This document shows, piece by piece, positions 7,864 through 16,496 of a stretch of 64,000 nucleotides of DNA. The notes under the pieces are model-generated. The model saw only the letters and a program-made list of their open reading frames with translations, was not told the origin of the DNA and ran no database searches. Positions within the stretch are counted from its first letter, which is position 1. Each line of letters begins with the position of its first letter. This DNA comes from a virus. The DNA lies in the IMG/VR virus record IMGVR_UViG_3300043788_000114, positions 1 through 64,000 of that record, one strand, 5' to 3'. The translations under genes were made by a program, and so were the position numbers.

Positions 7864-8484
7864 ATGGCTTCCAAAGCAACCGCTTTGAGCAATGTGTCTA
7901 ATGATGCGAAATTAGACATCGAGATTCAAACCCCCTTCATGATCGAAGCCTCAATTGAGGGCACAGCACCAATTCTTTTTCACAGATGGAGTTGTGAGGC
8001 TGTTGCAGAAAAAGCTGCCAGCAAAAAGGGCAGCGCGGCGAAGAAGAGCGACAATATCGAGAGCTACATGTACAAGACTGACAAAGGCGAGATTGCGATT
8101 CCTTCCGAGTATTTCCGCCAGTCGATCATCCACGCCGCGAAGTTCAAGCAGGACCCGCGCAGCCCGCGCAAAAGTGCGATGGACCTCTTCAAGGCAGGCG
8201 TTTGCACTATCGGTGAATTGTGTTCGCTAGGCGCGAAGGAACCAGACTATCTTGATCAGCGCCGCGTTGTGATTCAGCGCAACGGGATCACGAGAGTCCG
8301 TCCAGCGATGCTTGCTGGTTGGAAATGTAGTGTCAGCCTGCAAGTTCTTCTGCCAGAATACATCGATCACCAGATGTTGCACGAAACGCTCTCCTACGCA
8401 GGAAGGATCGTTGGTGTTGGGGATTTTCGGCCTTCATTCGGCAGGTTTGCAGTCACCGCCTTCAATGTGATCGCACTGAAGTAA
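7864..8484 (+). CDS. Hypothetical conserved-looking phage protein
   Basis: A 206-residue protein; ATG at 7864 with GAGGTGA ahead (the frame is open back to 7774). Segments that look like a compact alpha/beta enzyme or RRM-like fold are ASIEGTAPILFHRWS, IPSEYFRQSIIHAAK, VRPAMLAGWK and GRIVGVGDFRPSFGRF. I have an impression of similarity to uncharacterised phage proteins with the same G-T-x-P-x-L-x-H-R opening, but cannot name a family. It is the last gene before a 420-base non-coding block. Confidence 0.7.
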   Translation: MASKATALSNVSNDAKLDIEIQTPFMIEASIEGTAPILFHRWSCEAVAEKAASKKGSAAKKSDNIESYMYKTDKGEIAIPSEYFRQSIIHAAKFKQDPRSPRKSAMDLFKAGVCTIGELCSLGAKEPDYLDQRRVVIQRNGITRVRPAMLAGWKCSVSLQVLLPEYIDHQMLHETLSYAGRIVGVGDFRPSFGRFAVTAFNVIALK

Positions 8485-8589
8485 GTTCTGGCACACCATT
8501 CTCGGGCGAGTTAAGGTCTGATGGGGCGGGGCGAGATTGGGTCGGTCATGGTTTTGCGTGGAGTGGTTGTGTCTGGATTGGTCTGGTCC

Positions 8590-8613
8590 GGGCCTTCAGG
8601 CCGGTTTGGTTTG
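8590..8613 (+). repeat. Hairpin-plus-tail repeat, copy 1
   Basis: A 24-base element: GGGCC, four bases, GGCC, then GGTTTGGTTTG. GGCC and GGCC pair around the tetraloop TTCA. The second copy is at 8733-8756; they differ mainly in the loop and one or two tail bases. Confidence 0.6.
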
Positions 8614-8732
8614 CTAGGGATTGGTCAGGATAGTTGAGCACGGGTGATGTGGGTCCGGGCGAGACTAGGACTGGTAATCCACGGACTGGCGCGGATCGGC
8701 AGGGTTGGTCGAGAAATGGTCTGGCAGGGAAC

Positions 8733-8756
8733 GGGCCAAAAGGCCGGTATGGTTTG
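8733..8756 (+). repeat. Hairpin-plus-tail repeat, copy 2
   Basis: Second copy of the 24-base element, with loop AAAA and tail GGTATGGTTTG. The stem is kept while the loop changes, which suggests the hairpin matters. Confidence 0.6.
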
Positions 8757-8841
8757 GTGAGCTACCGCGTGGAAGTGTTGGGACAGGCGTGGCCCGGTCC
8801 GGCTGGCTGAGGTTTGGTAGTGTGAGATGTGGAAAATAGAT

Positions 8842-8869
8842 GGCGGACTCCGGTCCGCCATTTGTTTTT
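8842..8869 (+). terminator. Rho-independent terminator
   Basis: GGCGGAC (8842-8848) pairs with GTCCGCC (8853-8859) around a TCCG tetraloop and is followed by ATTTGTTTTT. It closes the early block before the portal gene. Confidence 0.85.
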
Positions 8870-8905
8870 GGGTAGACAGTTCAATCCCTTTGCCATAAGA
8901 TTCAC

Positions 8906-11068
8906 TTGAGTTGCACGACGGACTGGTTGGGAGCCAGTTCGAACCGGGAGAGAACGAAGGGTTGGTTGCCGGACTCTACAGAGACGATTCGTTGGCAAGT
9001 CCCAAACTGGGAGTCCTCCGCAAGCGTCAAGGTCGCTTGGGTTGAGGAGCAGATCGCCGAAGGTGAAGGATACCTTTCCGGCCAAGCGTGCTACCGCGAT
9101 CTGAACAAGAATCTACGTGTTTTCGATGGAATCTTCAAAGATAAAACCAAATCCTCACTGCTCACTAATCAGCTAAAATACAACGTTCGTAAATTCTGCG
9201 AAACGTTGGCCGAAGTCCGTGAGATCGCCGGATTTTCGAGTGACGTTCCATCCTACAAAAAGATGGCCGAGATGCTTACAAAGGTGAGCAAGGCCGTCTA
9301 TCTGGAATCCAATTTTCCGTACCAAATTCTCAAGGTTCTCCAATACGCCACGGTGATGGGAATCGGATACTTATGGCCGAAAGTCAGAACATCGGAATAC
9401 GGTTCCGGACCGCGCGAGATGGTGTTCGACGCTCTTGGCCTGCTCGACGTGGTTCCTGTTCAAATTCCTGCGCGGAGCAACGATGTGCAGGACGCTTACG
9501 CCGTCACGATCTACGACTATATGCCCATCGCGGAGGCGAGTGCTCGCTTCCCACTTTTTTATGGCCAACTCCAGACGGTCGGAAGAAACAACTACAAATC
9601 TCTTATCCAAGCTCAGCGTCAGGATTTCAATGCGACGTGGCGCTACGGACAGATCGGCGAAACACAGAGCAGGAGTTTCGGAAACCTGTACACGGAAATC
9701 CGCTACACGTTTATTCGCGACATGCGCGTGAACACGACGGGCTTAGAAATGAAGTGCGGTGATCCGGGAACCACATGGTTCTACAAGGTTCCTTACATCG
9801 GTCAGGAAATATTCGGCGGCATGAGAAACGGCAAGCCATATATGCGCCCCGCCATGGTCGAAGACTGCCGGATTTATCCAAATCTGCGATTGATCATCAC
9901 ATCTTCCGGGCTCGACAAGCCGATGTACGATGGCACATCTTTCGAGTGGGACCCAAAGATTCCGATTATCCAGTACACGGTAGATGATTGGTCTTGGGAA
10001 GCTCTTGGAAGATCGCTTGTTGGCGATGTGGCTTCCATCGAAACTACGATTCGCAAGCACGAGAGGAAAATCGATCAGGTAATCACCGCGCGCCTGAATC
10101 CGCCAATGGGTTACGATCTCGATACTAACGGCGGACAAAAGGTTGAACACTTCGACATTTTCGAAGAAGATGTGCGCCTCGGTCTGGCTGGAGGAGAGCC
10201 AAAAAAGAGTTTCCAGTCGCTCCTGCCTGACGAAGTTGCCGTAGGTCAAGACAATTGGACATTTTTGAAATATCTTGGAGAAAAAGAACTCGCCCAACTT
10301 GGCTTGAACGATGTAGGAAACCTCGCCAACATCAAGATGAATCTCGCCAACGACACGGCGGACAAGATGCTCGAATCTATTGGTCCAATCGCCAAGGGTA
10401 TCGCGATGAGGATCGAGAAAGCTAACAAACGTGTCGGCGAGAGAATGAAGTATCTGATCCCGCAATTCTTCGACGCCAACAGATTGGTCGAGTACGTCGG
10501 TCCGGATAACGTGGCGAAAGAGATGTTCGATTACGACCCGGACACACTCGTTCCGAGCCACTTGCCAGACGAGTTCATTGGTGGAAAGTATCCGGAGACT
10601 CCATCCAGATATGACCGGCTCACACGGGCGAAATTCTTCGTCAAGAAAATCCGCCTCGTCTCCGTTCCAAGCACGCTGTTGAAGATCACGCAGATGCAGG
10701 AGCAACTGAAGTTCCTCAACCTGAAGCGTGGTGGCGCTCCAATTTCGTGGGAGACGGTCTTCGAGAAGTTGGATATTGCTGATCCGAAGCGCGAGATCGA
10801 GAAGAATTTCAAGGAAGAAGTCGAGCTTCAGAAGATGAAGATTCTCGCTCAGATCGAGATCATGAAGATTTTGAAGAGCCTCGGTATTGATCCGTCGCAG
10901 CTTGGCGGAGGCGATGAAGGTGGGGGAGCTAAGCCAAAAGGCGGTGGTGGCGGCGGCGGTGCGCCGCACGCTGGGGGAAGGCCACCAAGTGGGCAGTCCG
11001 GGCCACGTGTGAAGCAAAAGGGCGCAGCCGGTGGTGCTCCTAGAACACTAATTTCGGAGAGCGGATGA
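8906..11068 (+). CDS. Portal protein (head-tail connector)
   Basis: A 720-residue protein forming the dodecameric ring through which DNA enters and leaves the head. The call rests on order (terminase, portal, scaffold, capsid), length and character: a mixed alpha/beta body, a long helical segment near residues 600-650, and a Gly/Pro-rich flexible tail (about 660-715). The annotated start is a TTG at 8906 with no clear ribosome site; other in-frame TTG codons follow at about 8927 and 8966, so the N-terminus is uncertain. The stop overlaps the next ATG. Confidence 0.82.
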   Translation: MSCTTDWLGASSNRERTKGWLPDSTETIRWQVPNWESSASVKVAWVEEQIAEGEGYLSGQACYRDLNKNLRVFDGIFKDKTKSSLLTNQLKYNVRKFCETLAEVREIAGFSSDVPSYKKMAEMLTKVSKAVYLESNFPYQILKVLQYATVMGIGYLWPKVRTSEYGSGPREMVFDALGLLDVVPVQIPARSNDVQDAYAVTIYDYMPIAEASARFPLFYGQLQTVGRNNYKSLIQAQRQDFNATWRYGQIGETQSRSFGNLYTEIRYTFIRDMRVNTTGLEMKCGDPGTTWFYKVPYIGQEIFGGMRNGKPYMRPAMVEDCRIYPNLRLIITSSGLDKPMYDGTSFEWDPKIPIIQYTVDDWSWEALGRSLVGDVASIETTIRKHERKIDQVITARLNPPMGYDLDTNGGQKVEHFDIFEEDVRLGLAGGEPKKSFQSLLPDEVAVGQDNWTFLKYLGEKELAQLGLNDVGNLANIKMNLANDTADKMLESIGPIAKGIAMRIEKANKRVGERMKYLIPQFFDANRLVEYVGPDNVAKEMFDYDPDTLVPSHLPDEFIGGKYPETPSRYDRLTRAKFFVKKIRLVSVPSTLLKITQMQEQLKFLNLKRGGAPISWETVFEKLDIADPKREIEKNFKEEVELQKMKILAQIEIMKILKSLGIDPSQLGGGDEGGGAKPKGGGGGGGAPHAGGRPPSGQSGPRVKQKGAAGGAPRTLISESG

Positions 11069-11865
11069 GGAAGGTATACATCTACGTTTTGAAACATCCG
11101 GAGACGTTTGAGATTCGTTACGTCGGGTTGACTCGTGCGCCACAGCGACGGTTGAACAACGAGATCAACTATCCCCATACAAAACACCTAGCGAATTGGA
11201 TGAACAGCCTTAAGATACTAAAGTTGAAACCCCTCATGGAGATCATAGAGGAATCGGTAGAAGGGGCTGCGGACGAAGCAGAACGACGCTGGATTGCAAA
11301 TTTTAGATCAAAAGGATGTCGACTGATCAATTACACAAGCGGCGGTGAAAATGGTTTCACGATGAGTGAAGAATTACGGGCCAAATTCCGCATACTCAAT
11401 AGCAGGAAGCGTCGCCCAATGTCCGATGAGCACAGGGCAAAGATTTCAGACTCCCTTAAAGGGAGAGAGTTGACACCGGGTAATGGAAAGTATTTTTCTG
11501 CGCTTAACATCAAGCGTAAGGGAATCCCCCTAAGAGAAGAGACGAAGGCGAAATTGAGAGAAATTGGTAGAGCGCAACTCAACGGCAAGTGGTTCGAGCG
11601 GTTCATAGAAGGGTGCCGGAATCGCAAACGCCCCTCAAAGTTCACTGACGAACAAAAGTCAGAAATCAAGTTCCTGATCTCAGAAGGGTACTCGCAAAAA
11701 ATTATTGCCGAAACATTTGGGATATGCATTGGCACCGTTTCGGATGCGAAGAGGGGGAAAATCTGGGCAAAAATAATACCAGCCACTTCCGCATCTATCG
11801 TTCCAGAATTTAAGAGTGTGCCACTCGTAAGAAACGAAAAAGGTCAGTACGAAAGAGCGGCATAG
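11065..11865 (+). CDS. GIY-YIG homing endonuclease with NUMOD3-like repeats
   Basis: A 266-residue protein. The N-terminal GIY-YIG nuclease domain shows VYIYVLKHP and RYVGLTRAPQRRL, with an acidic residue in the EAERRWIANF helix. NUMOD3-like DNA-binding modules follow (MSDEHRAKISDSLKG near 125, REETKAKLREIG near 160), then a helix-turn-helix (EIKFLISEGYSQKIIAETF). Composition is AT-richer than the portal gene. The ATG overlaps the portal stop, so the selfish gene is translated by coupling without breaking its neighbour. Confidence 0.9.
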   Translation: MRKVYIYVLKHPETFEIRYVGLTRAPQRRLNNEINYPHTKHLANWMNSLKILKLKPLMEIIEESVEGAADEAERRWIANFRSKGCRLINYTSGGENGFTMSEELRAKFRILNSRKRRPMSDEHRAKISDSLKGRELTPGNGKYFSALNIKRKGIPLREETKAKLREIGRAQLNGKWFERFIEGCRNRKRPSKFTDEQKSEIKFLISEGYSQKIIAETFGICIGTVSDAKRGKIWAKIIPATSASIVPEFKSVPLVRNEKGQYERAA

Positions 11866-11876
11866 CGGAGAAGTAT

Positions 11877-12488
11877 ATGGGCATAAAATGTTTTTGGCTT
11901 GAACCGACCGATAGAGAGAAGCGATACCTGCGTCGCTACGCCTCGGGCTCGAAGTGTTCCGGTCCAATGTCCTACCACGATGCCATGGTGTTCCTCGATG
12001 AATCTCGTGAAGTGATGAATGAGGACGGAACGCATTGGGTTGATAGCGGACAGACGGCGGAGGATTTCAATGGCCATCATCTTTGGCCGACGCGCTGCGC
12101 CTGCGGATACGAATTTCAGGAAGAAGATGCTCGGCAGTTGTTTAGTTCTCACATCTACCGGCGCACTGATACTGGCGAGGAGATGACGCTGAGAGATGCC
12201 CCTGATGGGGCGATGTGGGACGCGACATGGTTCCGTGATGCGCCCGGATGGTGCGGCCCGGACGGCAAATCAATTATTTGCAAAGTCCCTAAGAACCCCG
12301 ACTGGAGTATAGACGGGCCAGCGAGCAATTGCACGAAACCGAATGAACCACACCATTGCTGGGTGCGACATGGGATTCCGCCAAATCTGACCGTGGATAA
12401 AAATGGGGATACGTGCTCGGCTGGTGGTGGTTCCGTTCAAACTCGCGACTGGCACGGTTTTTTGCGCAACGGAGAACTCGTGCAGTAA
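11877..12488 (+). CDS. Hypothetical Cys-rich protein
   Basis: A 203-residue protein preceded by GGAGAAG. It has scattered metal-ligand residues (TRCACGYEF near 73, GWCGPDG near 123, CTKPNEPHHCW near 153) and many Trp. Similar proteins are frequent near phage head genes, but I cannot name a family. It probably binds zinc; role unknown. Confidence 0.72.
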   Translation: MGIKCFWLEPTDREKRYLRRYASGSKCSGPMSYHDAMVFLDESREVMNEDGTHWVDSGQTAEDFNGHHLWPTRCACGYEFQEEDARQLFSSHIYRRTDTGEEMTLRDAPDGAMWDATWFRDAPGWCGPDGKSIICKVPKNPDWSIDGPASNCTKPNEPHHCWVRHGIPPNLTVDKNGDTCSAGGGSVQTRDWHGFLRNGELVQ

Positions 12489-12511
12489 TCAGAGCTAAAA
12501 GGAGATCAGGG

Positions 12512-12751
12512 ATGCCAATTAGGATCAAGATTCAAAAGCATTATCTCCGGGGGGAATCAACGGTCGATCTACCCGCAGACGTGGCAGAGGTGGATCAGCA
12601 GTTGAGAGCCACGAAGGCCACCGGAAAGATGGTCGTCCTCTATAACGACGGTTACATCCAAGGAATCAACATCGAGCAAAATTGTAAGATGTCGGAAGCT
12701 GAAGCTACCGATACTCGATCCCGCATGGGAGTGCGCGATGTACATTTGTGA
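12512..12751 (+). CDS. Small hypothetical protein
   Basis: A 79-residue protein from the ATG at 12512, with AAAAGGAGA at good spacing. The frame is open 100 bases further up, but that would overlap the previous gene. It looks like a small beta-rich domain (MVVLYNDGYIQGINIEQN). Function unknown. Confidence 0.7.
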   Translation: MPIRIKIQKHYLRGESTVDLPADVAEVDQQLRATKATGKMVVLYNDGYIQGINIEQNCKMSEAEATDTRSRMGVRDVHL

Positions 12752-12825
12752 GACGTCTAATCTCCCGGAAAAGCGCAACCTATTGACTCAAAAAGCGCAG
12801 AAGTAGATTTTCCTAAAGATTTTTC

Positions 12826-12854
12826 TTGACAGAATTTTGAATTGGGTCTATTTC
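12826..12854 (+). promoter_or_regulatory. Candidate sigma-70-like promoter for the basic-protein gene at 12992
   Basis: A perfect TTGACA (12826-12831) lies 17 bases before TATTTC (12849-12854), within a 240-base intergenic stretch. The -10 is weak, so activity is inferred. Confidence 0.5.
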
Positions 12855-12918
12855 TGTTAAGGATTCACAACATTGCGCGTGCCTCCCATACTCCTTTCGG
12901 AATTTTGGGAACAAGTGG

Positions 12919-12959
12919 CGGCTTTGGAACCGGAGACGGTCTCAAAGCCGTTTTCATTT
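12919..12959 (+). terminator. Terminator-like leader hairpin before the basic-protein gene
   Basis: CGGCTTTG (12919-12926) pairs with CAAAGCCG (12943-12950), with an inner ACCG/CGGT stem, followed by TTTTCATTT. It sits between the promoter and the gene at 12992, so it may act as an attenuator or as the end of the upstream transcript. Similar hairpins precede the basic-protein genes at 17825 and 32967. Confidence 0.6.
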
Positions 12960-12991
12960 GGACCAAACTTCAACCACAAAGGAGAATCACC

Positions 12992-13102
12992 ATGGCAAGG
13001 AAAAAGCATCACAAGGCAAGCGCCAAGGCACACGTGAAGAAGGCCGGTCACAAGAAGGGCCACCGCAAGAGCCACTCGAAAAAGAGCATGATCAAGGCGT
13101 GA
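12992..13102 (+). CDS. Tiny Lys/His-rich basic protein
   Basis: A 36-residue protein from the ATG at 12992 with AAAGGAGAA upstream. More than half of the residues are Lys, His or Arg (MARKKHHKASAKAHVKKAG), like the tails of histone H1 or HU-like proteins. It belongs to a set of small basic proteins in this window and may neutralise packaged DNA or bind RNA. It is preceded by its own promoter candidate and hairpin. Confidence 0.7.
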   Translation: MARKKHHKASAKAHVKKAGHKKGHRKSHSKKSMIKA

Positions 13103-13129
13103 CGGTCGTAGCCACACAGGAGAAACGAA

Positions 13130-13435
13130 TTGGCTACTAGCCCAACAATGCCCGATCAGAGTGCTGGTGCCCCACCTTCAGGTGGTGGGGCCAGTACCCC
13201 ACCCACCGGAACGATGCCGACCCAAGGATCGTCACAGGGTCCGCCATCTCAGCAACCAGCAAATGACATACAGAAACTTTTGGGCAACTGGAGCACCGTT
13301 GCTCAGCAGGTCGCCGCTGCCTTTCCGCAGATTGCCTCGCAGATGAACAAGATCGTGCAGGCGATTGGTGAAGCGCAGACCGCGATGGTTACGCCGTCGC
13401 AGCCAACCCCAGCGGCCCAAAATCCGCCGTATTAA
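13130..13435 (+). CDS. Hypothetical Pro/Gly/Gln-rich protein
   Basis: A 101-residue protein with a TTG start at 13130; CAGGAGAAA at proper spacing supports it (an internal ATG at 13148 is the alternative). The first 45 residues are low-complexity Pro/Ser/Gly/Gln, followed by one amphipathic helix (DIQKLLGNWSTVAQQVAAAF onward) and a Pro-rich end. It lies directly upstream of the scaffold gene and may be a minor head or assembly protein. Confidence 0.65.
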   Translation: MATSPTMPDQSAGAPPSGGGASTPPTGTMPTQGSSQGPPSQQPANDIQKLLGNWSTVAQQVAAAFPQIASQMNKIVQAIGEAQTAMVTPSQPTPAAQNPPY

Positions 13436-13458
13436 AACGAAACCGGGAGAACAAAGAC

Positions 13459-14442
13459 ATGACAGTCGCAGAAGTATTACTCAAGTCGGGATGGACACAG
13501 GCTCAGATCGATGCGCTTGACGCGAAAGCCATGAGCGGGCTCAACGAATTTGTGGGCGGCATCGAGAAAACCGCAGCGGAGAAGGAACAAGCTGCGAAGG
13601 CGGCGGCTGAGAAAGCCGAGGCGGATCGCAAGGCGGCAGAAGCATCAGCCGTTCTCGCCAAGGAAGCGGAAGAAAAAGCGGCCCTCTCGAAGCGCAGCGT
13701 GGATGAGTTCTGGCGCGACACTTACAATCCCGGCGTTGCGAAGTGGGAAGAAGAGCGGGCGAAGCTGGCCAAGGAAGCGGCGGACAGGGCAGCAGAGGCG
13801 GCGTTCTACAAGACCCAACGCGAGAGTTACCTAAAGACTTTGAATATCGATCCGGCCAGTGCTCCCGAGTTCAAACCGGCAACGGAACCGGAAAAGAAAG
13901 AACCGCCGACGCCGGGAAGCCCCACATTCAGTCAGGATGACTTCCTCAAGCGCGTCGACAAGGGCGTCTTCACGATTCAGGACATCGGATGGAAATACCA
14001 GCAGCTTTATGGCGCACCGATCCCGGTGTCACCGAGCGATCTGGTGGCTCAAGCTGACGCGCTCAAGCTGAGCCCGATGGAGTATGCCGCGCGCACTTAC
14101 AAGTTTGCCGAGAAGGAAGCCGAGCGCCGCGCCGCCGAAGCCAAGGCACACGATGACAAGATTGCCGCTGACGCCATGGCCGCAAGAGACGCGGCTCACA
14201 AGGCGGAAGTGGAAAAACTCCAAGGCGAGTGGAACGCCGAGAAGCGCAAGCTCGCGGAGCAGACCAGCAACAACCCGGATACGAGAACACCTCCGGGATC
14301 GGCCAAGTTCTCCGATCTGCAAAGGGCAACCAAGGCGGGAGAGCGCAAGGACCCGACGCGGATGTCGCCAGAAGAGCGCAGGCGGTACACGCTCGACAAC
14401 ATTCACAAGACCATCGAAGAGCGCGAAATAGCAGTGGCGTAA
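13459..14442 (+). CDS. Capsid scaffolding protein
   Basis: A 327-residue protein preceded by CCGGGAGAA. It is dominated by Ala/Glu/Lys coiled-coil helices (about 35-125 and 215-280), separated by a Pro-rich linker with a small ordered segment (FSQDDFLKRVDKGVFTIQDI). It ends in a charged, basic tail. Such proteins act as internal scaffold for prohead assembly and leave before DNA fills the head. Position just before the capsid gene, separated only by a homing endonuclease gene, supports this. No protease motif is seen. Confidence 0.8.
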   Translation: MTVAEVLLKSGWTQAQIDALDAKAMSGLNEFVGGIEKTAAEKEQAAKAAAEKAEADRKAAEASAVLAKEAEEKAALSKRSVDEFWRDTYNPGVAKWEEERAKLAKEAADRAAEAAFYKTQRESYLKTLNIDPASAPEFKPATEPEKKEPPTPGSPTFSQDDFLKRVDKGVFTIQDIGWKYQQLYGAPIPVSPSDLVAQADALKLSPMEYAARTYKFAEKEAERRAAEAKAHDDKIAADAMAARDAAHKAEVEKLQGEWNAEKRKLAEQTSNNPDTRTPPGSAKFSDLQRATKAGERKDPTRMSPEERRRYTLDNIHKTIEEREIAVA

Positions 14443-14472
14443 GACGAATTTTAGGCGAAAACTTCTTGGATT

Positions 14473-14496
14473 TTATCGTTGATTCTATTACGATAA
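14473..14496 (+). promoter_or_regulatory. Inverted repeat upstream of the LAGLIDADG gene
   Basis: TTATCGT (14473-14479) and ACGATAA (14490-14496) form a perfect 7-bp stem with a 10-base loop, 20 bases before the start codon. It could be a leader hairpin or a protein-binding site. Confidence 0.5.
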
Positions 14497-14516
14497 GGCT
14501 CGGAAGGAAACACAAA

Positions 14517-15140
14517 ATGACGGTAGTTCACAGAAACAAGACGGGATTTGACGCAACGCGGAAACCAACAGCCATTGATATTGCGTGGGCTGCTGGAATC
14601 TACGAAGGGGAAGGAAGCTGTGTTGCGTCCGGAGAGAAAGACAGTAAGGGCGACCGTCGTTCGTTCGCCGTTAACGTGCCTCAGAAGGACCCGGAGATTC
14701 TGTACAAGTTGTGCGATCTATTTGGTGGGAGGATCAGCCTTTTCAATGTCAAAAGCAGGACGAGGTTCCCGATCTACCACTGGGTAAATTGTGGTGACAG
14801 GGCGAGAGCGTTTCTTACCGCCATTTACCCATTCCTGACAGCAAAACGCAAGGCGCAGATCAACGCAACTCGCGTTTCAATTTTTCTGGAAGAAGCTCAA
14901 GAATTTCTGGTTTTGCCAGTGGATGATGAGCCGTGCCCTAGGTACCAATCCATTTGTGAATGCGTGCAGAATTTTACAAGCGTTCATCGCGCAGCGGCAG
15001 ATTTGAAGCGCTATGAGTACTTGCGGAACTACTACCAACAGCCGGGCTACAAAGAGAAGAAGCGCATCGAGAAACGTAACTCAAGAAAACTCAAAAAGGA
15101 GCAATCGCTGAAAGTTGTCGAGATACAGAAGACAGCATAA
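14517..15140 (+). CDS. LAGLIDADG-type homing endonuclease
   Basis: A 207-residue protein from the ATG at 14517, after GGAAGGAAA. It carries one LAGLIDADG-like helix (AWAAGIYEGEGSCV at about 23-36), a typical core strand pattern (FAVNVPQKDPEILYKL) and the usual FLTAIYPFLTAKRKAQI helix. A single motif means it should act as a homodimer. The C-terminus is strongly basic. It is inserted exactly between scaffold and major capsid genes, and its AT content is higher than theirs. The frame is open far upstream, inside the scaffold gene, and that extension is rejected. Confidence 0.85.
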   Translation: MTVVHRNKTGFDATRKPTAIDIAWAAGIYEGEGSCVASGEKDSKGDRRSFAVNVPQKDPEILYKLCDLFGGRISLFNVKSRTRFPIYHWVNCGDRARAFLTAIYPFLTAKRKAQINATRVSIFLEEAQEFLVLPVDDEPCPRYQSICECVQNFTSVHRAAADLKRYEYLRNYYQQPGYKEKKRIEKRNSRKLKKEQSLKVVEIQKTA

Positions 15141-15159
15141 GTGATTGAAAGGAAACGAC

Positions 15160-16437
15160 ATGCCATTTACGCCGACAGACCCCACCTACAATGAGATCGA
15201 CTCCACAAATTTGGAGTCCGTGAGGAAAGAGGTTGTATGGAACAACTTTTTCGTCGGCACTCCATTCCTCGAAGAGTTGCGCCGCGCAGGCGTAGCCGAC
15301 CCATATCTGGGCGGCGCTGGCATGACCGAAGTGTTCCTCTTCGGTCGTCCGCAGGGCGCAGGTGTCAACCCCGGCCAGACGATCACGGTGACCCGTCAGC
15401 AGATCACCGACAAGCTGAAGTTCTACGAGAAGGGCTACGCTTCGTGGTTCCCGATGGACGACTGGGAAATGGACGACGGCTCGGGAACGGGCGGCGTCAT
15501 CAACTCCGGTCCGGCCAAGATTTGCGACATCTACGCGATCTTCATGGAAGCCTTGGTGATGCAGATCAACACCATGCTGGAGATGGACGCGTATCGTCAC
15601 GGCCAGCAGTCCTCATCTACGGTGCAGGACAACCGTTACAAGGTTTCGAACGGCCTTGACGAGGCGTTGAACAACGGCATCGATACATCGCTCTACGGAA
15701 ACCGTTACACCTCGTATGGGCAGCAGTTGCGCAACGGCGCGGTAGGCTCGGCGATCAACGTGACGCCGCTCTATCTCGGCCAGCCTAACTTTGGCACCGC
15801 AGCGGCTCCGGCAACCAGTGGTCCCGGACAGATCAACTTCGGATCGCTGATCCAACTCTGGTCGCAGTGCAAGATTACCGGTGGAGCGCCGAAGTTGGGT
15901 ATCACGAACGTGTTCGGCTTCAAGGCCATCGCGATTGCACTCGACGCTTACCGGCGCGATATTTCAAACGTGAAGCACGACATCACATGGGATGCGCTGG
16001 ACTTCAACGGAACCCAGATTTACTCCGATCCTCTAGCTCCGTCAGCGACCGCCCAGTATTACATTCCTCTCAGTTCAAACGCGGGCGCTTCCGGCAACAC
16101 GTCACTGGTTGACGGCGTGGGCAAGAACACCACCACGGTCGCCTACACGACACCGCAGTTCTTCAATGCGGCTGGCGCGGCGGTCAATTTCTCGCCGACA
16201 AACTCCGGCCTACCGTCAAATGCGGTCATTCAGCCATCGGAGGCGGTTTACTTCCTGACGCCGAACACCTTCAAGCTGAGGACCACTGACAAGGCTGGAT
16301 GGAACTTCGGCGTGCGCAGAACGAGCCAGTGGAACAACGTGAGCGTGGACACCATCTTCATGCGGTTGGCAACGAACCTGTACTGCACCCAGCCCCGCCA
16401 AAATGCTTACGCATACGGGTTCACAGCAATCGGCTAA
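15160..16437 (+). CDS. Major capsid protein
   Basis: A 425-residue protein; ATG at 15160 with GAAAGGAAA ahead. The N-terminal pattern (NNFFVGTPFLEELRRAG, about 25-41) is typical of one large class of tailed-phage capsid proteins. A glycine-rich loop follows (LGGAGMTEVFLFG), then repeated alpha/beta segments, and a conserved-looking C-terminus (RRTSQWNNVSVDTIFMRLAT). It should build the HK97-fold shell with portal and scaffold. Good codon use and a strong ribosome site fit high expression. Confidence 0.88.
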   Translation: MPFTPTDPTYNEIDSTNLESVRKEVVWNNFFVGTPFLEELRRAGVADPYLGGAGMTEVFLFGRPQGAGVNPGQTITVTRQQITDKLKFYEKGYASWFPMDDWEMDDGSGTGGVINSGPAKICDIYAIFMEALVMQINTMLEMDAYRHGQQSSSTVQDNRYKVSNGLDEALNNGIDTSLYGNRYTSYGQQLRNGAVGSAINVTPLYLGQPNFGTAAAPATSGPGQINFGSLIQLWSQCKITGGAPKLGITNVFGFKAIAIALDAYRRDISNVKHDITWDALDFNGTQIYSDPLAPSATAQYYIPLSSNAGASGNTSLVDGVGKNTTTVAYTTPQFFNAAGAAVNFSPTNSGLPSNAVIQPSEAVYFLTPNTFKLRTTDKAGWNFGVRRTSQWNNVSVDTIFMRLATNLYCTQPRQNAYAYGFTAIG

Positions 16438-16496
16438 TAGCCAGCGCACCGGCTTGATCGACGGAACGGAAACAGAGTAGTTCAAGGAGATTCAAG

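Larger units (their letters stand above)
8485..8841 (+). other. GT-rich non-coding block with repeated heptamers
   Basis: No plausible gene on either strand. The + strand is visibly poor in A and C and full of TGG-containing motifs (GGTTTGG, GGTCTGG, TTGGTC). It contains two copies of a longer hairpin-plus-tail element, annotated separately, and ends in a rho-independent terminator. It could be a structured non-coding RNA, a G-rich regulatory tract or an origin/packaging element; the sequence does not decide. Confidence 0.6.

Noticed and set aside
9743-11017. Reverse-strand frame of 424 residues opposite the portal gene
   Set aside because: It mirrors the forward gene's codon structure, has no family features and no ribosome site; the portal gene fits the operon.
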